From the NCBI GenBank assembly GCA_964016985.1, contig OZ024826.1, positions 39,659,070 through 39,723,069 on the forward strand: DNA of 64,000 bases. The letters run 5' to 3'. The stretch's first letter is position 1; every line of letters starts with the position of its first letter. This DNA is from Anodontia alba (Eukaryota; Mollusca; Bivalvia; Lucinida; Lucinidae). A program made the translations under genes and the position numbers. This document shows positions 1 through 11,459 of this stretch, in pieces. The notes beneath the pieces were generated by a model. That model saw nothing but the letters and a program-made list of their open reading frames with translations, searched no databases and was not told where the DNA came from.

Positions 1-249
1 GAGGCACAATTTAAATAAGGAAATGTCTTCTCGGTCGAGTTTCCTATAGATAATCTACATATCTTGAGATTTTCTGATTATTTCTAGATATGTAAAAATT
101 ATCTAATTGTAATAGTCTAAGCTATTAGAATTATGATCTAATTAAAGTCTGTTTAATTGGAGTGATAGGACAGTTTTGGATAAAACAGACCATAAACTTA
201 AAATAACCATAATGTTGTATAATTATTCCCTTTTGATTTAAATTAAACA

Positions 250-2020
250 AGAGGCCCACAGGCCACGGGTCGCTCACCTGAGTGACATAGCTACTGCAGA
301 TATGCAGATGTTATGCAACATTTTTCCAATCCTGTCATCCCAACTAATGAAAAGATCATCATTTAAGCAGTTCTTAATTTTGAAGAAGAATATATATGGC
401 ATGCCAGTCAATGAAGCGTGATCATTTGAACAAACTCTAAATGGCGGCCAGCTTGGATTTACGATCGGCACGATTTTAGCTATTTTTGATCTACGAGTTA
501 CTCCAATGCTTCCTACCAAGTTTCGAGTCAACTGGCCTTTCGGTTCAAAAGAAGAAGCGAAAAATAGATTTTCAAGATGGCTGCCATGGCGGCCATCTTG
601 GATATCGGATTGGCACGATTTTAGCTATTTTTCATATACAAGTCACCCCAATGTCTCCTAACAAGTTTGGAGTCAATTGGCCTTTCGGTGCAGGAGAAGA
701 AGCTAAATATAGATTTTCAAGATCGCGGCCATGGTGGCCATCTGGGATTTTGGATTAGAACGATTTTAGCTATTTTTGATCTACAAGTCACCCAAATGCT
801 TCCTACTAAGTTTCGAGTCAATTGACTTTTGGGTTTAGGAGAAGAAGCGAAATATAAATTTTCAAGACAGCCGCCATGGTGGCCATCTTTGATTTATGAT
901 CGGCATGATTTTAGCTATTTTTGATCTACAAGTCACCCAAATGCTTCCTACCAAGTTTCGAGTCAACTGGCCTTTCGGTTCAGGAGAAAAAGAGAAAAAT
1001 AGATTTTCAAGATGGCTGCCATGGCGCCCATCCTGGATTTCCGATCGGCACGATTTTAGCTATTTTTGATCTACAAGTCACCCAAATGCTTCCTACTAAG
1101 TTTCGAGTCAATTGACTTTTGGGTTTAGGAGAAGAAGCGAAATATAGATTTTCAAGACAGCCGCCATGGTGGCCATCTTTGATTTACGATCGGCATGATT
1201 TTAGCTATTTTTGATCTACAAGTCACCCAAATGCTTCCTACCAAGTTTCGAGTCAACTGGCCTTTCGGTTCAGGAGAAAAAGAGAAAAATAGATTTTCAA
1301 GATGGCTGCCATGGCGCCCATCCTGGATTTCCGATCGGCACGATTTTAGCTATTTTTGATCTACAAGTCACCCAGATGCTTCATAGCAAGTTTGGAGTCA
1401 ATTGGCCTTTCGGTTCAGGAGAAGAAGCGAAAAATAGATTTTCCGATTTTAGCTATTTTTGATCTACAAGTCACCCTGATGCTTCATAGCAAGTTTTGAG
1501 TCAATTGGCCTTTCAATTCAGGAGAAGAAGCGAAAAATAGATTTTCAAGATGGCGGCCATGGCGGCCATCTTGGATTTCCTAACGGCACGATTTTAGCTA
1601 TTTTTGATCTACAAGTCACCCTGATGCTTCCCAGCAAGTATGTCCAGAGTCAATTGGCCTTTCCGTTCAGGAGAAGAAGCGAAAAATAGCTTTTCAAGAT
1701 GGCTGCCATGGCGGCCTTCTTGGATTTCCGATCAGCACGATTTTAGCTATTTTTGATCTACAAGTCACCCTAATGCTTCCTAGCAAGTTTGGAGTCAATT
1801 GGCCTTTCGGTTCAGGAGAAGAAGCGAAAAATATATTTTCAAGATGGCGGCCATGGCGGCCATCTTGGATTTCCGATCGGCACGATTTTAGCTACTTTTG
1901 ATCTACAAGTCACCCTGATGCTTCCTAGCAAGTTTGGAGTCAATTGGCCTTTCCGTTCAGGAGAAGATGCGAAAAATAGATTTTCAAGATGGTGGCCATG
2001 GCGGCCATCTTGGATTTCCT
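250..2020 (+). repeat. 145-bp tandem array, about 12 units
   Basis: The marker GATTTTAGCTATTTTTGATC recurs at about 472, 617, 762, 907, 1052, 1197, 1342, 1445 (short unit), 1590, 1739 and 1884, so the period is 145 bp. Each unit holds a near-palindrome around GGCGGCCATGGCGGCCATC and a part reading TTGGCCTTTCGGTTCAGGAG. Because 145 is not a multiple of three, the short reading frames across the array change frame every unit and are not taken as genes. The array head (about 250-290) is a different sequence, AGAGGCCCACAGGCCAC followed by CGCTCACCTGAGTGA, which looks like the edge of a dispersed mollusc repeat (family from memory, not checked). Confidence 0.93.
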
Positions 2021-3330
2021 AGAAAGAATGTAATCGGGCGACAAACATTCTCTAGAAATATTATTCAATAATACTGATTTATCATCTCTAAACTATTTAT
2101 TAAGCAAGGAATAACTAAACATATAACTTGTTATAAAATTACTGCCCGGAATTTTATAGATAAATATTCAATAGAATTGAATATGTATAGTGTAAAAAAC
2201 CTACTTCTGACGAATCGATAATTCCTGAAATACCCAATCGCGTGGTCGTATAGGAATTCAGGAAGAAATATATATATACTCTCGAGATCTATGCGTAAGC
2301 CATATATAGTTATAATTATAGAAGTGTAACCACGATCCCTAATGCAAGGATTAAACATGTATAAATTTGAAATAATATAGGTAATTATTATTAATTTAAA
2401 GTCATATAGGTTTAAGATATAATTTGTTCCATCTTTAACCAATATGCAAGAACAGTACTCATTATTTCTGTATTCGCAGGTAGAAATGAGTTCTTAGTAA
2501 TCAAATTTTTTTTTTTTTGTCGAAATAAAAGTAATGGGAGCTGAATGGATGTGTCTCCCTGAACTGAATCGAAGGATAGTATCCATTCTAAACAAACTAG
2601 AGCTTGTCTTTAGCTTAGCTTAATAAGCGCAGAGTTGAACTACTTCCAAGTATTCAAATAGTCGTTACACGCTGAATACTGAAATGCTGTTAAAATTGTT
2701 TAGGAAAATTTTTATCTGTAACGTAACGTGACGGGTCCATAATATTAGTAAGATTTAGACCTGGAATGTAGCGAGAAAGGTCAATCTAAACATAAAAGCA
2801 AGTTCAGCATGTTAATTAATGAAGATAGATATATAAAAATCGGTTATTATATATCATCTCCAAATATTGTCAAATAATCTTAATGGTATAAAACGTAAAT
2901 GCTAACTGAAAGTTCATTTACCGAATGAATGTATAATCGGAAAACTTCCAGTATGTTCAAAATCGTATCACGAAATAGTAAGATCTGACCGGAAACGTAG
3001 GTCACTTACTACGTTGTGAAGTTAATATAAACGAACTCTATATTATAAATTGAGACAGTGCATTTCATGATCCATCGAAACGTCTTGAAATGACTTATCG
3101 TATCTAAAGTATAATTCTCCAGCTTCGGAAATGATATTTATTTATATATGAATCTTTATCTTTAAGCGAACGGTATATCAAGATAGTATTCTTTCCATTA
3201 CTCGCAAACAGAACTTGAATTCTTATAGCAAGAAGAACTGTTGATCCCTTTAACGAATGTAATCATAAAAGGGTATAGAGATAATGAAATGTTTTTTACT
3301 TCATTAGTGAATGGTAATTAAATATGTTTT
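2021..3330. other. AT-rich stretch without recognisable gene
   Basis: Strongly AT-rich, with stops in every frame at short intervals. No splice-bounded coding segment, RNA gene or element end was recognised. Confidence 0.6.
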
Positions 3331-3580
3331 CCCCATTGTCTAAACCTACAACATTTACAGTAGGACAAGGGAATGATTAATTTGAATATAATTGTATCTG
3401 CTATTTTGAGGTAAACTATTCGTTACGTTAATTACCATCTAAGCATTTTATATAAATATTTTGCCCATTGTCTTAACCTTAAACGTACAGAGTAGGACAA
3501 AGAGATGATTAATTTGAATATAATTATATCTGCTATTTTGAGGTAAACTATCATTACATTAATTACCCCCTAAGCATTTT
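3331..3580 (+). repeat. Direct duplication of about 125 bp
   Basis: Two adjacent copies share CCATTGTCT, AGTAGGACAA, GATTAATTTGAATATAATT and TCTGCTATTTTGAGGTAAAC in order, at about 3332-3455 and 3460-3580. Differences are few, so the duplication is fairly recent. Confidence 0.8.
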
Positions 3581-4440
3581 ATATACATGTATATAAGATC
3601 TATACCTTCGAAGTGTTTAGACCTAAGAAATAATTGACTGTGACGGTTTCTGAACGATTACAAAGCCAATTAATTAATTAAGTAGACATACAGTATATAA
3701 TATGAAATTTAGGCAATAATAATCAGTCATGTACTGGGTAAATTAATGCCTTTACTGAATATCTAGCCATTTGTCTATTCCAAGGGTCCGAGCATACTTT
3801 GATTGACATGGACTCTTGTTATAAGTGTAAACAGTAGAGGCTTAGAGCTAGTCGAAGCAAACTATTCCTCAATAACAGATAACGTAGACCTATACTATAC
3901 GTAGATTAGGTCTAGCTGTTTATAAGTTTCACACCTTCCTTAAATAATTTTTGATCGTAATCATAGTAAAATTATTGTTCCCAGATGAAGAATCTTCAGC
4001 GTAATAAATTCTATAACTGAGACAAATTTATCTGGAACATTACTATCGTAGTCTTAGATGATCCAGAAGGAAAATGAAAGGCACAGTAAAGAGCGTATTG
4101 AATTATATATGCCTTAATATATGATTTTCTTCTTATTAATTATTTTATTCCAGAGTTCAGACAGCGCACGACTGACCTAGACTCTTTATATAATTAATCA
4201 ACAGATCAATTCCTAATTAGTAAGGATCAGTTATCTAATTCGTCTAGATTTTTGATACTTTATGAATGTAATATTAATAGAAAGCAGAGAGGATTGACTG
4301 CTGCTTTCTATATCTAACTTATTCCCTGGACTGCATGCTGATACACATCGTTAGCATGTAGAAAAAACTTGGGAGGATAGAAGAAATAATTAGATTCCAT
4401 GTATATTTTTCTTCTTTGAAAATAACAATAATTTTATGGA
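3581..4440. other. AT-rich stretch without recognisable gene
   Basis: Continuation of the AT-rich block. Nothing coding or structured was recognised. Confidence 0.5.
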
Positions 4441-4459
4441 ATTCACCTTTGCCTTGGAG

Positions 4460-5060
4460 CCGAATAAGGTGAATACCTAAGAAGTTAATCTCTTTCTAGC
4501 GAATAAAGGCAGAGAGAAGTTATTTTAAATATAGATAGAAGCACCTGCTATACTTAGTCAATGAATTGCAAATTTGATCGTAACATATAATTCTTAATTC
4601 ATTTGCCAAGAATAAATATATATATATATATCTAGAATTCTAAGTCTAATTCAGAAATGACTGGACAGAATTCTACGATATAAGAGGCTACTAGGTATTC
4701 GAACCCATCGCTGTCATTCTATAACCTGTAACCCAAGGTTTGACTTGTTTATGATGCTCTATGAGCAGTAATATGTTGTTTGAGGACTAGTGACTACTAG
4801 TTGGTCACTAGTAATCCGACATAATGACCGGACACTAGTCTACGTAACTACTGCCCGCTGAAATACTCTAAAATTGGATGTTAATCTCTTTCTAGCTAAT
4901 GACAGAGAAAAAACAAACGTAAGTTAATTTAAAATATTAATAAAGAATTTCACTCCTATAATAAGTCAATGAATTATTTAAAATTCTAAGTCTAATTCCG
5001 GAAAGACTGGATAGAATTCTATATATAAATGGTTACTAGGTATTCGAACCAAACACTGTC
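4460..5060 (+). repeat. Imperfect direct duplication (~400 bp apart)
   Basis: GTTAATCTCTTTCTAGC, AAGTCAATGAATT, AATTCTAAGTCTAATTC and TACTAGGTATTCGAACC occur in the same order near 4480-4710 and again near 4880-5055. It looks like a diverged tandem duplication leading into the ACTAGT minisatellite. Confidence 0.6.
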
Positions 5061-5394
5061 ATTTTATAACCTATATCCATTGACTTGACTTGTCTATAAA
5101 GCTCGATTGTTCGGGGACTAGTGACTGTTACCCAGTCACTAGACTGTTACCCAGTCACTAGTAATCCGACACAATGACTGGACACTAGAACTCATTGCCC
5201 AGTAGATGTCACTAGTAATTCAATACAATGACTGGATACTAGTACTCATAACTATTTCCCAGTGGTATACACTAGTAACTGGACATATGACCAGACACTA
5301 GTACTCGTAATTGTTTGCCCGGTGAAGTCACTAATAATTCGACACAATGACCGGACACTAGTACTCGTAACTGTTGCCCGGTAGGAGTCACTAA
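4780..5394 (+). repeat. ACTAGT minisatellite, left part
   Basis: Repeats of about 55-65 bp built from CACTAGTAAT, CGACACAATGACCGGACAC and CTCGTAACTGTTGCCCGG. The same array resumes at 7332 after the mariner insertion. Confidence 0.8.
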
Positions 5395-5589
5395 TACGAG
5401 GGATGTTCGAAATGAATTGCTTATTGTCCTCTAGCTCGATATCCACGTGGGGCACGATAAAAACCAATACATACCTGTATAGGGTTATTCAATATCTACA
5501 CAATGGTGTATAAATGTACATGTTAGACTAAGTGTAAGACATAAAATTTGCCATTTGAATACACGCAGTCATTGACCACTGCAGTAAAA

Positions 5590-7248
5590 ATGGTTGGTAG
5601 AAGCGTCGACAAAAAAGATGAAATATGGGCTTACATCAAAGCTCGCTCAAAACTTGGTTGTTCTTTGAAGAAGCTGATGACTGAAATTTCTACTGCTTTT
5701 GGACCTTCTTGTGTGTCTTATGACACAGTTCAGCGATGGAAAAAGAAATTTGAGTCTGGTGTAGAGTCCATCAAAAATGCACCGAAATCAGGTAGGCCAA
5801 AATCTGCATCTCGTAAAGAAATTGTTTCCAAAATAAAGGAAATCATTGAAGGAGATGCCAGATTTACAGTTCGTGATATTGCACGAAAGGTAGGCATATC
5901 ACTTTCAATGGTTCACCTTATTTTGAAGAAGCATTTGAAAGTCAGAAAGATTTCTGCTAGATGGGTGCCACATCTGTTGACTGACGAGCAAAAGAGGCAA
6001 GGGGTTAAAGTGGCCAAGAAGCTGCTTCAAATGTTTCCAAAATATGACAATAAGCAGTGTTTGCCAATGTCGTCACAGGTGATGAAACTGGGTCCATTAT
6101 TTTGAGCCCGTCAGAAAGGTTAGCAATAAGATCTGGGCCACTAAACACAGCAAACGCCCAATAATTGCCAAACGTTCTTTGAGTACAAAGAAGGTTTTGT
6201 ATGCAATCTTCTTCTCTGGTGAAGGAGTCGCAATAAAAATGCCAGTGAAAAAGGGCAAAAGCATCACCGGAAAGTACTACAAAGATGTAGTACTGAAGAA
6301 ACTGAAAAAGTATTATCAGAAACGACGCCCTGCCACTGGTTTTAAACATGTCCGTCTTCTACATGACAATGCCCCAGCTCATACCTCCGCAATAGTTACG
6401 GTGTTTTTGAAGAAAGAAAAAGTAACTGTTTTGCCTCACCCCCCGTATTCCCCAGACCTTGCCCCATGTGATTTCATTTTGTTTCCGAAATTGAAAGCAT
6501 TCCTTGCTGGGCGGAAATACCAGTCCCGACAGGCACTTGGATCTTTGTTTGTTTGTGTTGAGGTTTTACGGCCCAGTCAACCCAATGGGGTCATGTCGAG
6601 TGCGGTCAGTTTACCTAACCACACGTTTACTGGGCAGACTTAATCCTCTAAGCGGTTCACCAGTATTGTGCACATTCTTTCGCCAGAAACTGACAACTGC
6701 CCTTCTTGAATCAGCGGAAGGGAGCGAATGACCATAGAAAATATTTCATGATCAATCTCCACGAAAGATTGATTGTGTAGGGGTTTAACGACATGTCAAC
6801 CCTTGAGGGTCATTTTGTGTCGTCTCCCAGAGAAAGGGAGAAAAGAGATAGAAGAGAGAGTAGAGGAGATGAAAGAGAGGGACAGGGAAGAAAGAGGAAC
6901 AGGAATGAAAGTGAAGAAATAGAAGAAATAAAAACATTCCCCCTCTACCCTTACCCACTACAAGGATAGCAGGCCTTGCCCAACTGTAAGCCAATATCAG
7001 TTGGACGCCCCGGTGTCTCCACGAAAGAATGTTGCCGACCTCGGCAGGGGTTGAACACGCGACCTCCTGGTCTCCAGTCGGACGGCGCATCCAACTGAGC
7101 CACCGAGGCCGGCGCACTTGGATCTGCCATTCATCAGTACCTTATTACTGTGCCCAAATCAACGTACCGTGACGCCTTCAAGAAGTGGATACATCGGCTG
7201 AAACTTTGCATTTCTAGCCACGGGGAGTACTTCGAGGGCATGAAATGA
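5590..7248 (+). pseudogene. Mariner transposase, frameshifted and SINE-disrupted
   Basis: Cut-and-paste DNA transposase of the mariner family. The first ~155 residues (from the ATG at 5590) hold two helix-turn-helix segments of the paired-like DNA-binding region and the linker SGRPKSA. The catalytic part follows with VTGDET, LLHDNAPAH and YSPDLAPCDF; 34 residues separate the second and third catalytic Asp, the mariner DD34D spacing. The first Asp motif is reached only by shifting frame near 6050, and frame changes again near 6095. A SINE interrupts the frame at 6545-7113. The last ~45 residues resume at about 7126 and end at the TGA near 7246. The copy cannot encode a working enzyme. Confidence 0.92.
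6545..7113 (-). mobile_element. tRNA-derived SINE inside mariner, with a nested insert
   Basis: The target duplication GCACTTGGATCT flanks it at 6533-6544 and 7114-7125. On the minus strand it starts with a tRNA-like head (CCGGCCTCGGTGGCTCAGTT, then a B-box-like segment) and ends in a (CAAA)n tail seen as TTTGTTTGTTTG on the + strand. The core is interrupted from about 6786 to 7013 by purine-rich DNA and a segment reading GTTTAACGACATGTCAACCC, so it is a composite of two elements. Confidence 0.9.
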
Positions 7249-7331
7249 GTACTTATAAAGAACTTTTGGGCTAACTTGAAATTTGAAGTCTCCAGATAGA
7301 AATAAGCAATACATTTCGAACATCCCTCGTA

Positions 7332-7612
7332 ATGCAACACAATGATCGGACACTAGTACTCGTAACTGTTGCCTGGTAGGAGTAACTAGTAATCCGTCAC
7401 AATGACCGGACACTAGTACCCGTGCATAATTGACTGGATGATAAATGCCCGGTGATTTTATCCCTGCCTGGATGCCCGGTGACTGGATGACCGGTGACTG
7501 GTAAGGAATGCCTGGTGATTTTATCCATGCCTGGATGCCCGGTGACTGGTGCCTGGTGAAGCTGATAATGAATGACCAGTGACTGGTGACTGGTGCCTGG
7601 TGGACAGACTTA
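7332..7612 (+). repeat. ACTAGT/CCGGTGACTGG minisatellite, right part
   Basis: Continuation of the array cut by mariner. It grades into shorter units of GCCCGGTGACTGGTGCCTGG type. Confidence 0.8.
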
Positions 7613-7655
7613 TTTTGGATACTTAAGCATCCATAAGATGCCACCTTGATGGGTC

Positions 7656-7839
7656 TTACGCCGGCAGTATAGCCATATGGGGTGGGACTCCCATCAGTAA
7701 AGAATTGTCGTATAACCCATAAGGGTTGACAAGTTCTTTACTAATCAGCTTCTCCACCATAGAAATCTTCGCCAACTCATAGTTCTCTGCAAGATATCCA
7801 GTAATAGTCCAGGTATAGCATGTCGCATCGCTGAATAAC
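7656..7839 (-). CDS. 3'-terminal coding exon of an unidentified minus-strand gene
   Basis: Read on the minus strand, a good acceptor (TTTTTGTTCCAG) is followed by a 184-nt open segment ending in TAA at 7658-7656. One base of a split codon precedes 60 codons. The protein starts LFSDATCYTWTITGYLAENY, continues with an EKLISKELVNPYGLYDN segment and ends PPHMAILPA. Composition and the acceptor make it look like real coding sequence, whereas the surroundings are repeats. I do not recognise the family and found no upstream exon with confidence; these should lie to the right (minus strand 5' side). No canonical polyadenylation signal is evident just beyond the stop. It could also be an exon of a decayed gene copy. 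Confidence 0.6.
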
Positions 7840-8280
7840 CTGGAACAAAAAGAAACAAGTTAAAATTTTTTATATAAGAACACGACTTCCAAACCGACCG
7901 CACATGAGCGTTGTGTCGATTATAGTGAGAGTCTCGAAAACGGATGTCGTGAAGAGCCAGTCAATAAATACAAGAAATCTACAATCGAAATTTTCAAATA
8001 ATAACATGGATAGTGAAAGGAGTGATAAAGAAACAAAAGAAACACAAGGATACAGAAAACGAAATAATCCAAATTTCTTTCACAGGTAAAAAATCCTTGT
8101 TGATTTTCTTTGTCCACAGAAAAGAAACTGGCACGTGATCTATTAAGCGGGAAGAGTTACGTCATACAGGTAACTGCCTAAGGGACCTTCTGGTTTAAGA
8201 CCAAGACTGAAAGGTCGTTTTTTCTGTGGAAGGTGTGAAAAACAGAATGGAATAGCACATTATCTACCGGTTAATGTATT
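7840..8280. other. Unassigned stretch with splice-like signals
   Basis: A 61-codon + strand frame (7904-8089) ends beside a CAG/GTAAAA donor-like site at 8087, and TTCTTTGTCCACAG (to 8119) is a good acceptor followed by a 50-nt segment ending CAG/GTAACT at 8169. The implied intron would be only about 34 nt, so no gene is called. Confidence 0.25.
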
Positions 8281-8283
8281 GTG

Positions 8284-8356
8284 CAGTTATATGTTGTGGG
8301 TACTCATTAGAAGAGCATGGCGAGGCGCTTCTAATGAGTATCCACAACATGTTTTC
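8284..8356. repeat. Solo hairpin, TGTTGTGGGTACTCATTAGAAG type
   Basis: Inverted repeat with arms TGTTGTGGGTACTCATTAGA and its complement around a CGAGGCG centre. It resembles the central hairpin of the CATYACG MITE but lacks that element's flanks. Confidence 0.7.
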
Positions 8357-8790
8357 GTAACAAAAATATCAATACTTTTGGATTGAAAAAAAAGCGCCTT
8401 AACTAGTGCTATGAACATTCTATATCATCGCTGCTTATCTCCAAGGCCCAACACCGTGTTGTGAAAAGAACATCTTAAGGAGATATTCCGGAGGTGGTTG
8501 TCACAATGTGGAGAGTCAGTTTATTTAAGTGGCATTGACGGGTGGGTTTCAGCTGAACTAAGGCAGATATTTTGGCATGATCACTGATATCCAAATCGTG
8601 CAATGTAATTCAACCTTTTATTTAGTCTCCCATATAAGCGGACCTGAATTGCAGTCCTTTAAGGGAATACGGAACAAAAATAATTCCTCCCACCCCCCCC
8701 AGCTGCCCCCCATGAAAGGGTCATCAGATTTTCAGTTTAGGTGACAGGCATGTAAAACTCCAGTTCTTGGAGAGATTATAAATCTGGTTA

Positions 8791-9540
8791 AATACATCAC
8801 TGTTTCAGTGAAGGTTTAATATGTTACTGTGTAGGTCAAAAGAAAATAGATCACGTTCTTTTACCATTGCACAGAAACTAGGTATTTTATTGAAGAGAAG
8901 CAGGGGCAAGTGAAGGGATAGGTGGTGACTGAGAAGACAATGGTTTTTTTCAACATTGTATTTCTTACTACCAGTCGCATTTTATGTAAGATTACTGATC
9001 CAGTTACAGCAAATGTGTTCCTAAAGCCTTTTTTTTTTTTTTCAATTCTAGTGCCATTATTACCTTTTTTCTTTCTTTCTTGTTGATAAACCAAGGTCTT
9101 CTCAATCACCACCTATCTCTTTCCTTGCCATCGCCTTCTTTACTCACCATGTCAATAAAATGCTTAGTTTCTGTGCAATGGTGAAAGACATTACGAAAAC
9201 ACGGTTATTCAAATATATCGAAAATTTCACCACAAAAAAACTGAAAGTTTTCAGATAAAAATTCTGATATTTTTCATATTTCTGCTCAAAACATAGATTG
9301 TGGGTACTCGTTAGAACCGCCTCAATGAGGCAGTTCTAACGAGTACCCACAATCTAAGTTTTGAGCAGAAATATGAAAAATAATGTATACCCCTGTAAAC
9401 CCCAGTTTTACTACATAAAAGTGGGGTTTAAGGGGGTCAAAATTGTATAGGTATGTTTTCATGATGATACAATATATTTTCTTTTGAACTATACAGTAAC
9501 ATGTTAAACCTTCACTTTCACTGAAACAGTGATGTATTTA
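8791..9540. mobile_element. Foldback element carrying a MITE
   Basis: AATACATCACTGTTTCAGTG plus AAGGTTTAATATGTTACTGT at the left matches the complement of the right end (ACAGTAACATGTTAAACC, CACTGAAACAGTGATGTATT). A second inverted pair (CACAGAAACTAGGTATTTTATTG and its counterpart near 9150) lies inside. A CATYACG MITE (9189-9466) has inserted near the right arm. No protein is encoded. Confidence 0.75.
9189..9466 (+). mobile_element. CATYACG MITE, copy 1
   Basis: Starts CATTACGAAAACACGG and ends GTTTTCATGATG; it has the AAAATTTTCA-side, the central hairpin GTGGGTACTCGTTAGAACCG and the GGGGTTTAAGGGGGTC side. Orientation is called + when the AAAATTT side is on the left. Confidence 0.95.
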
Positions 9541-9854
9541 AACAGAGATACATGTAACTGATTTTGGCTATTGGCGATAGTGCCAAAATGTCAGCCTTAT
9601 TTCAATTGACACTCACCTTCAACGCTTCCTAAACTGATTCTCTGCAACCATCTCTGAAAGATCTCTTTAAGATTTTCTTTTCACAACACAGTGTTGGGCA
9701 TTTGGAGATAAAAAGCATTATATAATCAAAAGAACATTATGCAAGTATCATGACGTATCATAATGATCATCAGTATCACGATACTGTATCATTTAAAAAA
9801 AATATTGCAATATAGTGATGCATCAATGATACTGCTCTAGCTCTGTACCAGACA

Positions 9855-9985
9855 CAGTCTTGGAGCTTATATTGCCACCAAATATCACAGGGCCAGAAAA
9901 CAGCCATAACAGGGATCTAACCAAGAATGTTTATTGTCCTGATGCTCAAATGACTGAGCTATCCGGGTGCCAATGTCATATACAG
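9855..9985 (-). mobile_element. tRNA-like SINE fragment (second type)
   Basis: On the minus strand GGATAGCTCAGTCATTTGAG resembles a tRNA A box, followed by GGTTAGATCCC as a B-box-like segment. The sequence differs from the CCGGCCTCGG SINE. Confidence 0.45.
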
Positions 9986-9993
9986 ATAATTCA

Positions 9994-10217
9994 GGGCCCA
10001 GTTGTTCAAAGCTAACGACATCGTTAGTTAACGATTCGTTAAAATTTACATCGAGTGATACGCAGATATGCTGAAATTTTCTGCTGAAAAAATGTGAGTA
10101 GCTTTTGCAGTTTCAGCAAAAAATATCAGAATATTGTGCATTGAATCTGCTAGAACAGTTAAGGAAATGACCCTTAACGAGCTCGTTAAGCTAACGACGC
10201 TTTGAACAACTGGGCCC
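9994..10217. mobile_element. GGGCCCAGTTGTTCAAAGC MITE, copy 1
   Basis: Ends GGGCCCAGTTGTTCAAAGC and GCTTTGAACAACTGGGCCC are inverted repeats. Inside are CGTTAGTTAACG-type palindromes and AAAATGTGAGTAGC. No coding capacity. Confidence 0.93.
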
Positions 10218-10312
10218 TGATCATGAAAGTTAATGAAACTGGTTACTTTTATATCCATAATGTCCATAAATTTGGCAGTAAAAAGGCAGGATAAAAATTG
10301 TGCACAATACTT

Positions 10313-10646
10313 TTTTGTGTTGAGGTCGTACGGCCCAGTCAATCCATTGGGCCATGTCGAGAGTGGTCAGTTTACCTAACCACACTTTTACTGGGCAGGC
10401 TTAGTCCTCTAAGCGGTTAACCAATATTGTTCACATTTTTTCAAACCTGCAACCTCCTGACCACCAGTCTGATGCACCAGTATTGTGCACATTCTTTCGC
10501 CAGAAACTGAAATTTGAATCAATGGAAGGGAGAGAATGATCGTAGAAAATATTTTCATGATCAATCTCCATGAGGGGCTGAAGAACCTGCAACCTCCTGA
10601 TCAACAGTTGAACATGCATCCAACTGAGCCACCGACCGAGGTCAGC
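10313..10646 (-). mobile_element. tRNA-derived SINE (CCGGCCTCGG type), rearranged
   Basis: Left end TGTTGAGGTCGTACGGCCCA is the SINE tail in reverse; the tRNA-like head is at the right end. Parts of the head region occur twice (near 10440 and 10580), so it is a composite. Confidence 0.85.
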
Positions 10647-10704
10647 ATGTATACAATAATGATATGAATTTGATTTGACCATGAACTGAAACATGCCAAC
10701 CATA

Positions 10705-11006
10705 AACACTGCTTGCACTAACTGTCAAAATCAGGAAGTCCCAGGCACCAATATCTGAAGTCCTGGTGATCAAATTTTTTCACTCACTTTCAGAAATACA
10801 ACCTCAATATTCTTTAACTCTCATTTATGGAGTAAAACACCATTCTTAAGCTAAATAACACATAAATTCATTCTAAATTTTTGTTATAAATGACTAAATA
10901 TCTTTAAAAGTTGGGAGTCCCAGACTTCCTGGCATTATTTTTGGAAGTCCCAGGGCAATTTTTGGGAGTCTCTGACTCCCAGACTTCCCTTAATGCAAGC
11001 ACTGTA
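10705..11006. mobile_element. Palindromic MITE, CAGTGCTTGCATTAA ends
   Basis: CACTGCTTGCACTA at the left and TTAATGCAAGCACTGT at the right are inverted. The interior carries repeats of GGAAGTCCCAGG. No coding sequence. Confidence 0.6.
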
Positions 11007-11183
11007 TAAAGTTTAAAGAAACTTTTTGTTTATGACTACAGTTACCCAAATTCAAGTGTGCTAAGTGTTCAGTCACATGGATACTCTGTATTCCTATAGA
11101 CCAATTTAAATACTGTATTCTGCAATAAAATCACTCAGAACCTCTCGATTTTTAAAAGAGTGTAGGTTCTAGCCTCGTTCCGG

Positions 11184-11448
11184 TTGTGTTGAGGTTTCAC
11201 AGCCCAGTCCATCCAATGGGGTCATGTCCTGCGTGGTCAGTCTACCTAACCACACTTCTATTGGGCAGGCTAAGTTATCTAAGCGGTTACCCGTATTGTG
11301 CAAATTCTTCACCAAAAACTGACATCTGCCCTTCTTGATTCAGTGGAAGGGAGGGAATCTCTATGAAATGATGAAGACCTAGTTTGGGTCGAACCTGCAA
11401 CCTCCTGATCACTAGGCGGACAAGCATCTGAGAAACTGAGGCAGGCCC
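11184..11448 (-). mobile_element. tRNA-derived SINE (CCGGCCTCGG type)
   Basis: Reverse tail TGTTGAGGTTTCACAGCCCA at the left; degraded tRNA-like head (AACCTGCAACCTCCTGATCA) at the right. Confidence 0.85.
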
Positions 11449-11459
11449 ATGTTCTGGTA

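Larger units (their letters stand above)
5397..7329 (+). mobile_element. Mariner (Tc1/mariner, DD34D) element interrupted by a SINE
   Basis: The ends CGAGGGATGTTCGAAATG and CATTTCGAACATCCCTCG are exact inverted repeats, and TA flanks both sides (5395-5396 and 7330-7331), the target duplication expected of Tc1/mariner. Without the 569-bp SINE and one duplicated site the element would be about 1.35 kb, the usual mariner size. It sits inside the ACTAGT minisatellite, which continues on both sides, so insertion post-dates that array. Confidence 0.95.

Noticed and set aside
486..2022. Several short proteins with LSVQEKKRKI
   Set aside because: Products of the 145-bp satellite, whose period breaks the frame every unit.
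7904..8169. Two-exon + strand gene start
   Set aside because: The implied intron of ~34 nt is too short and no later exon follows.
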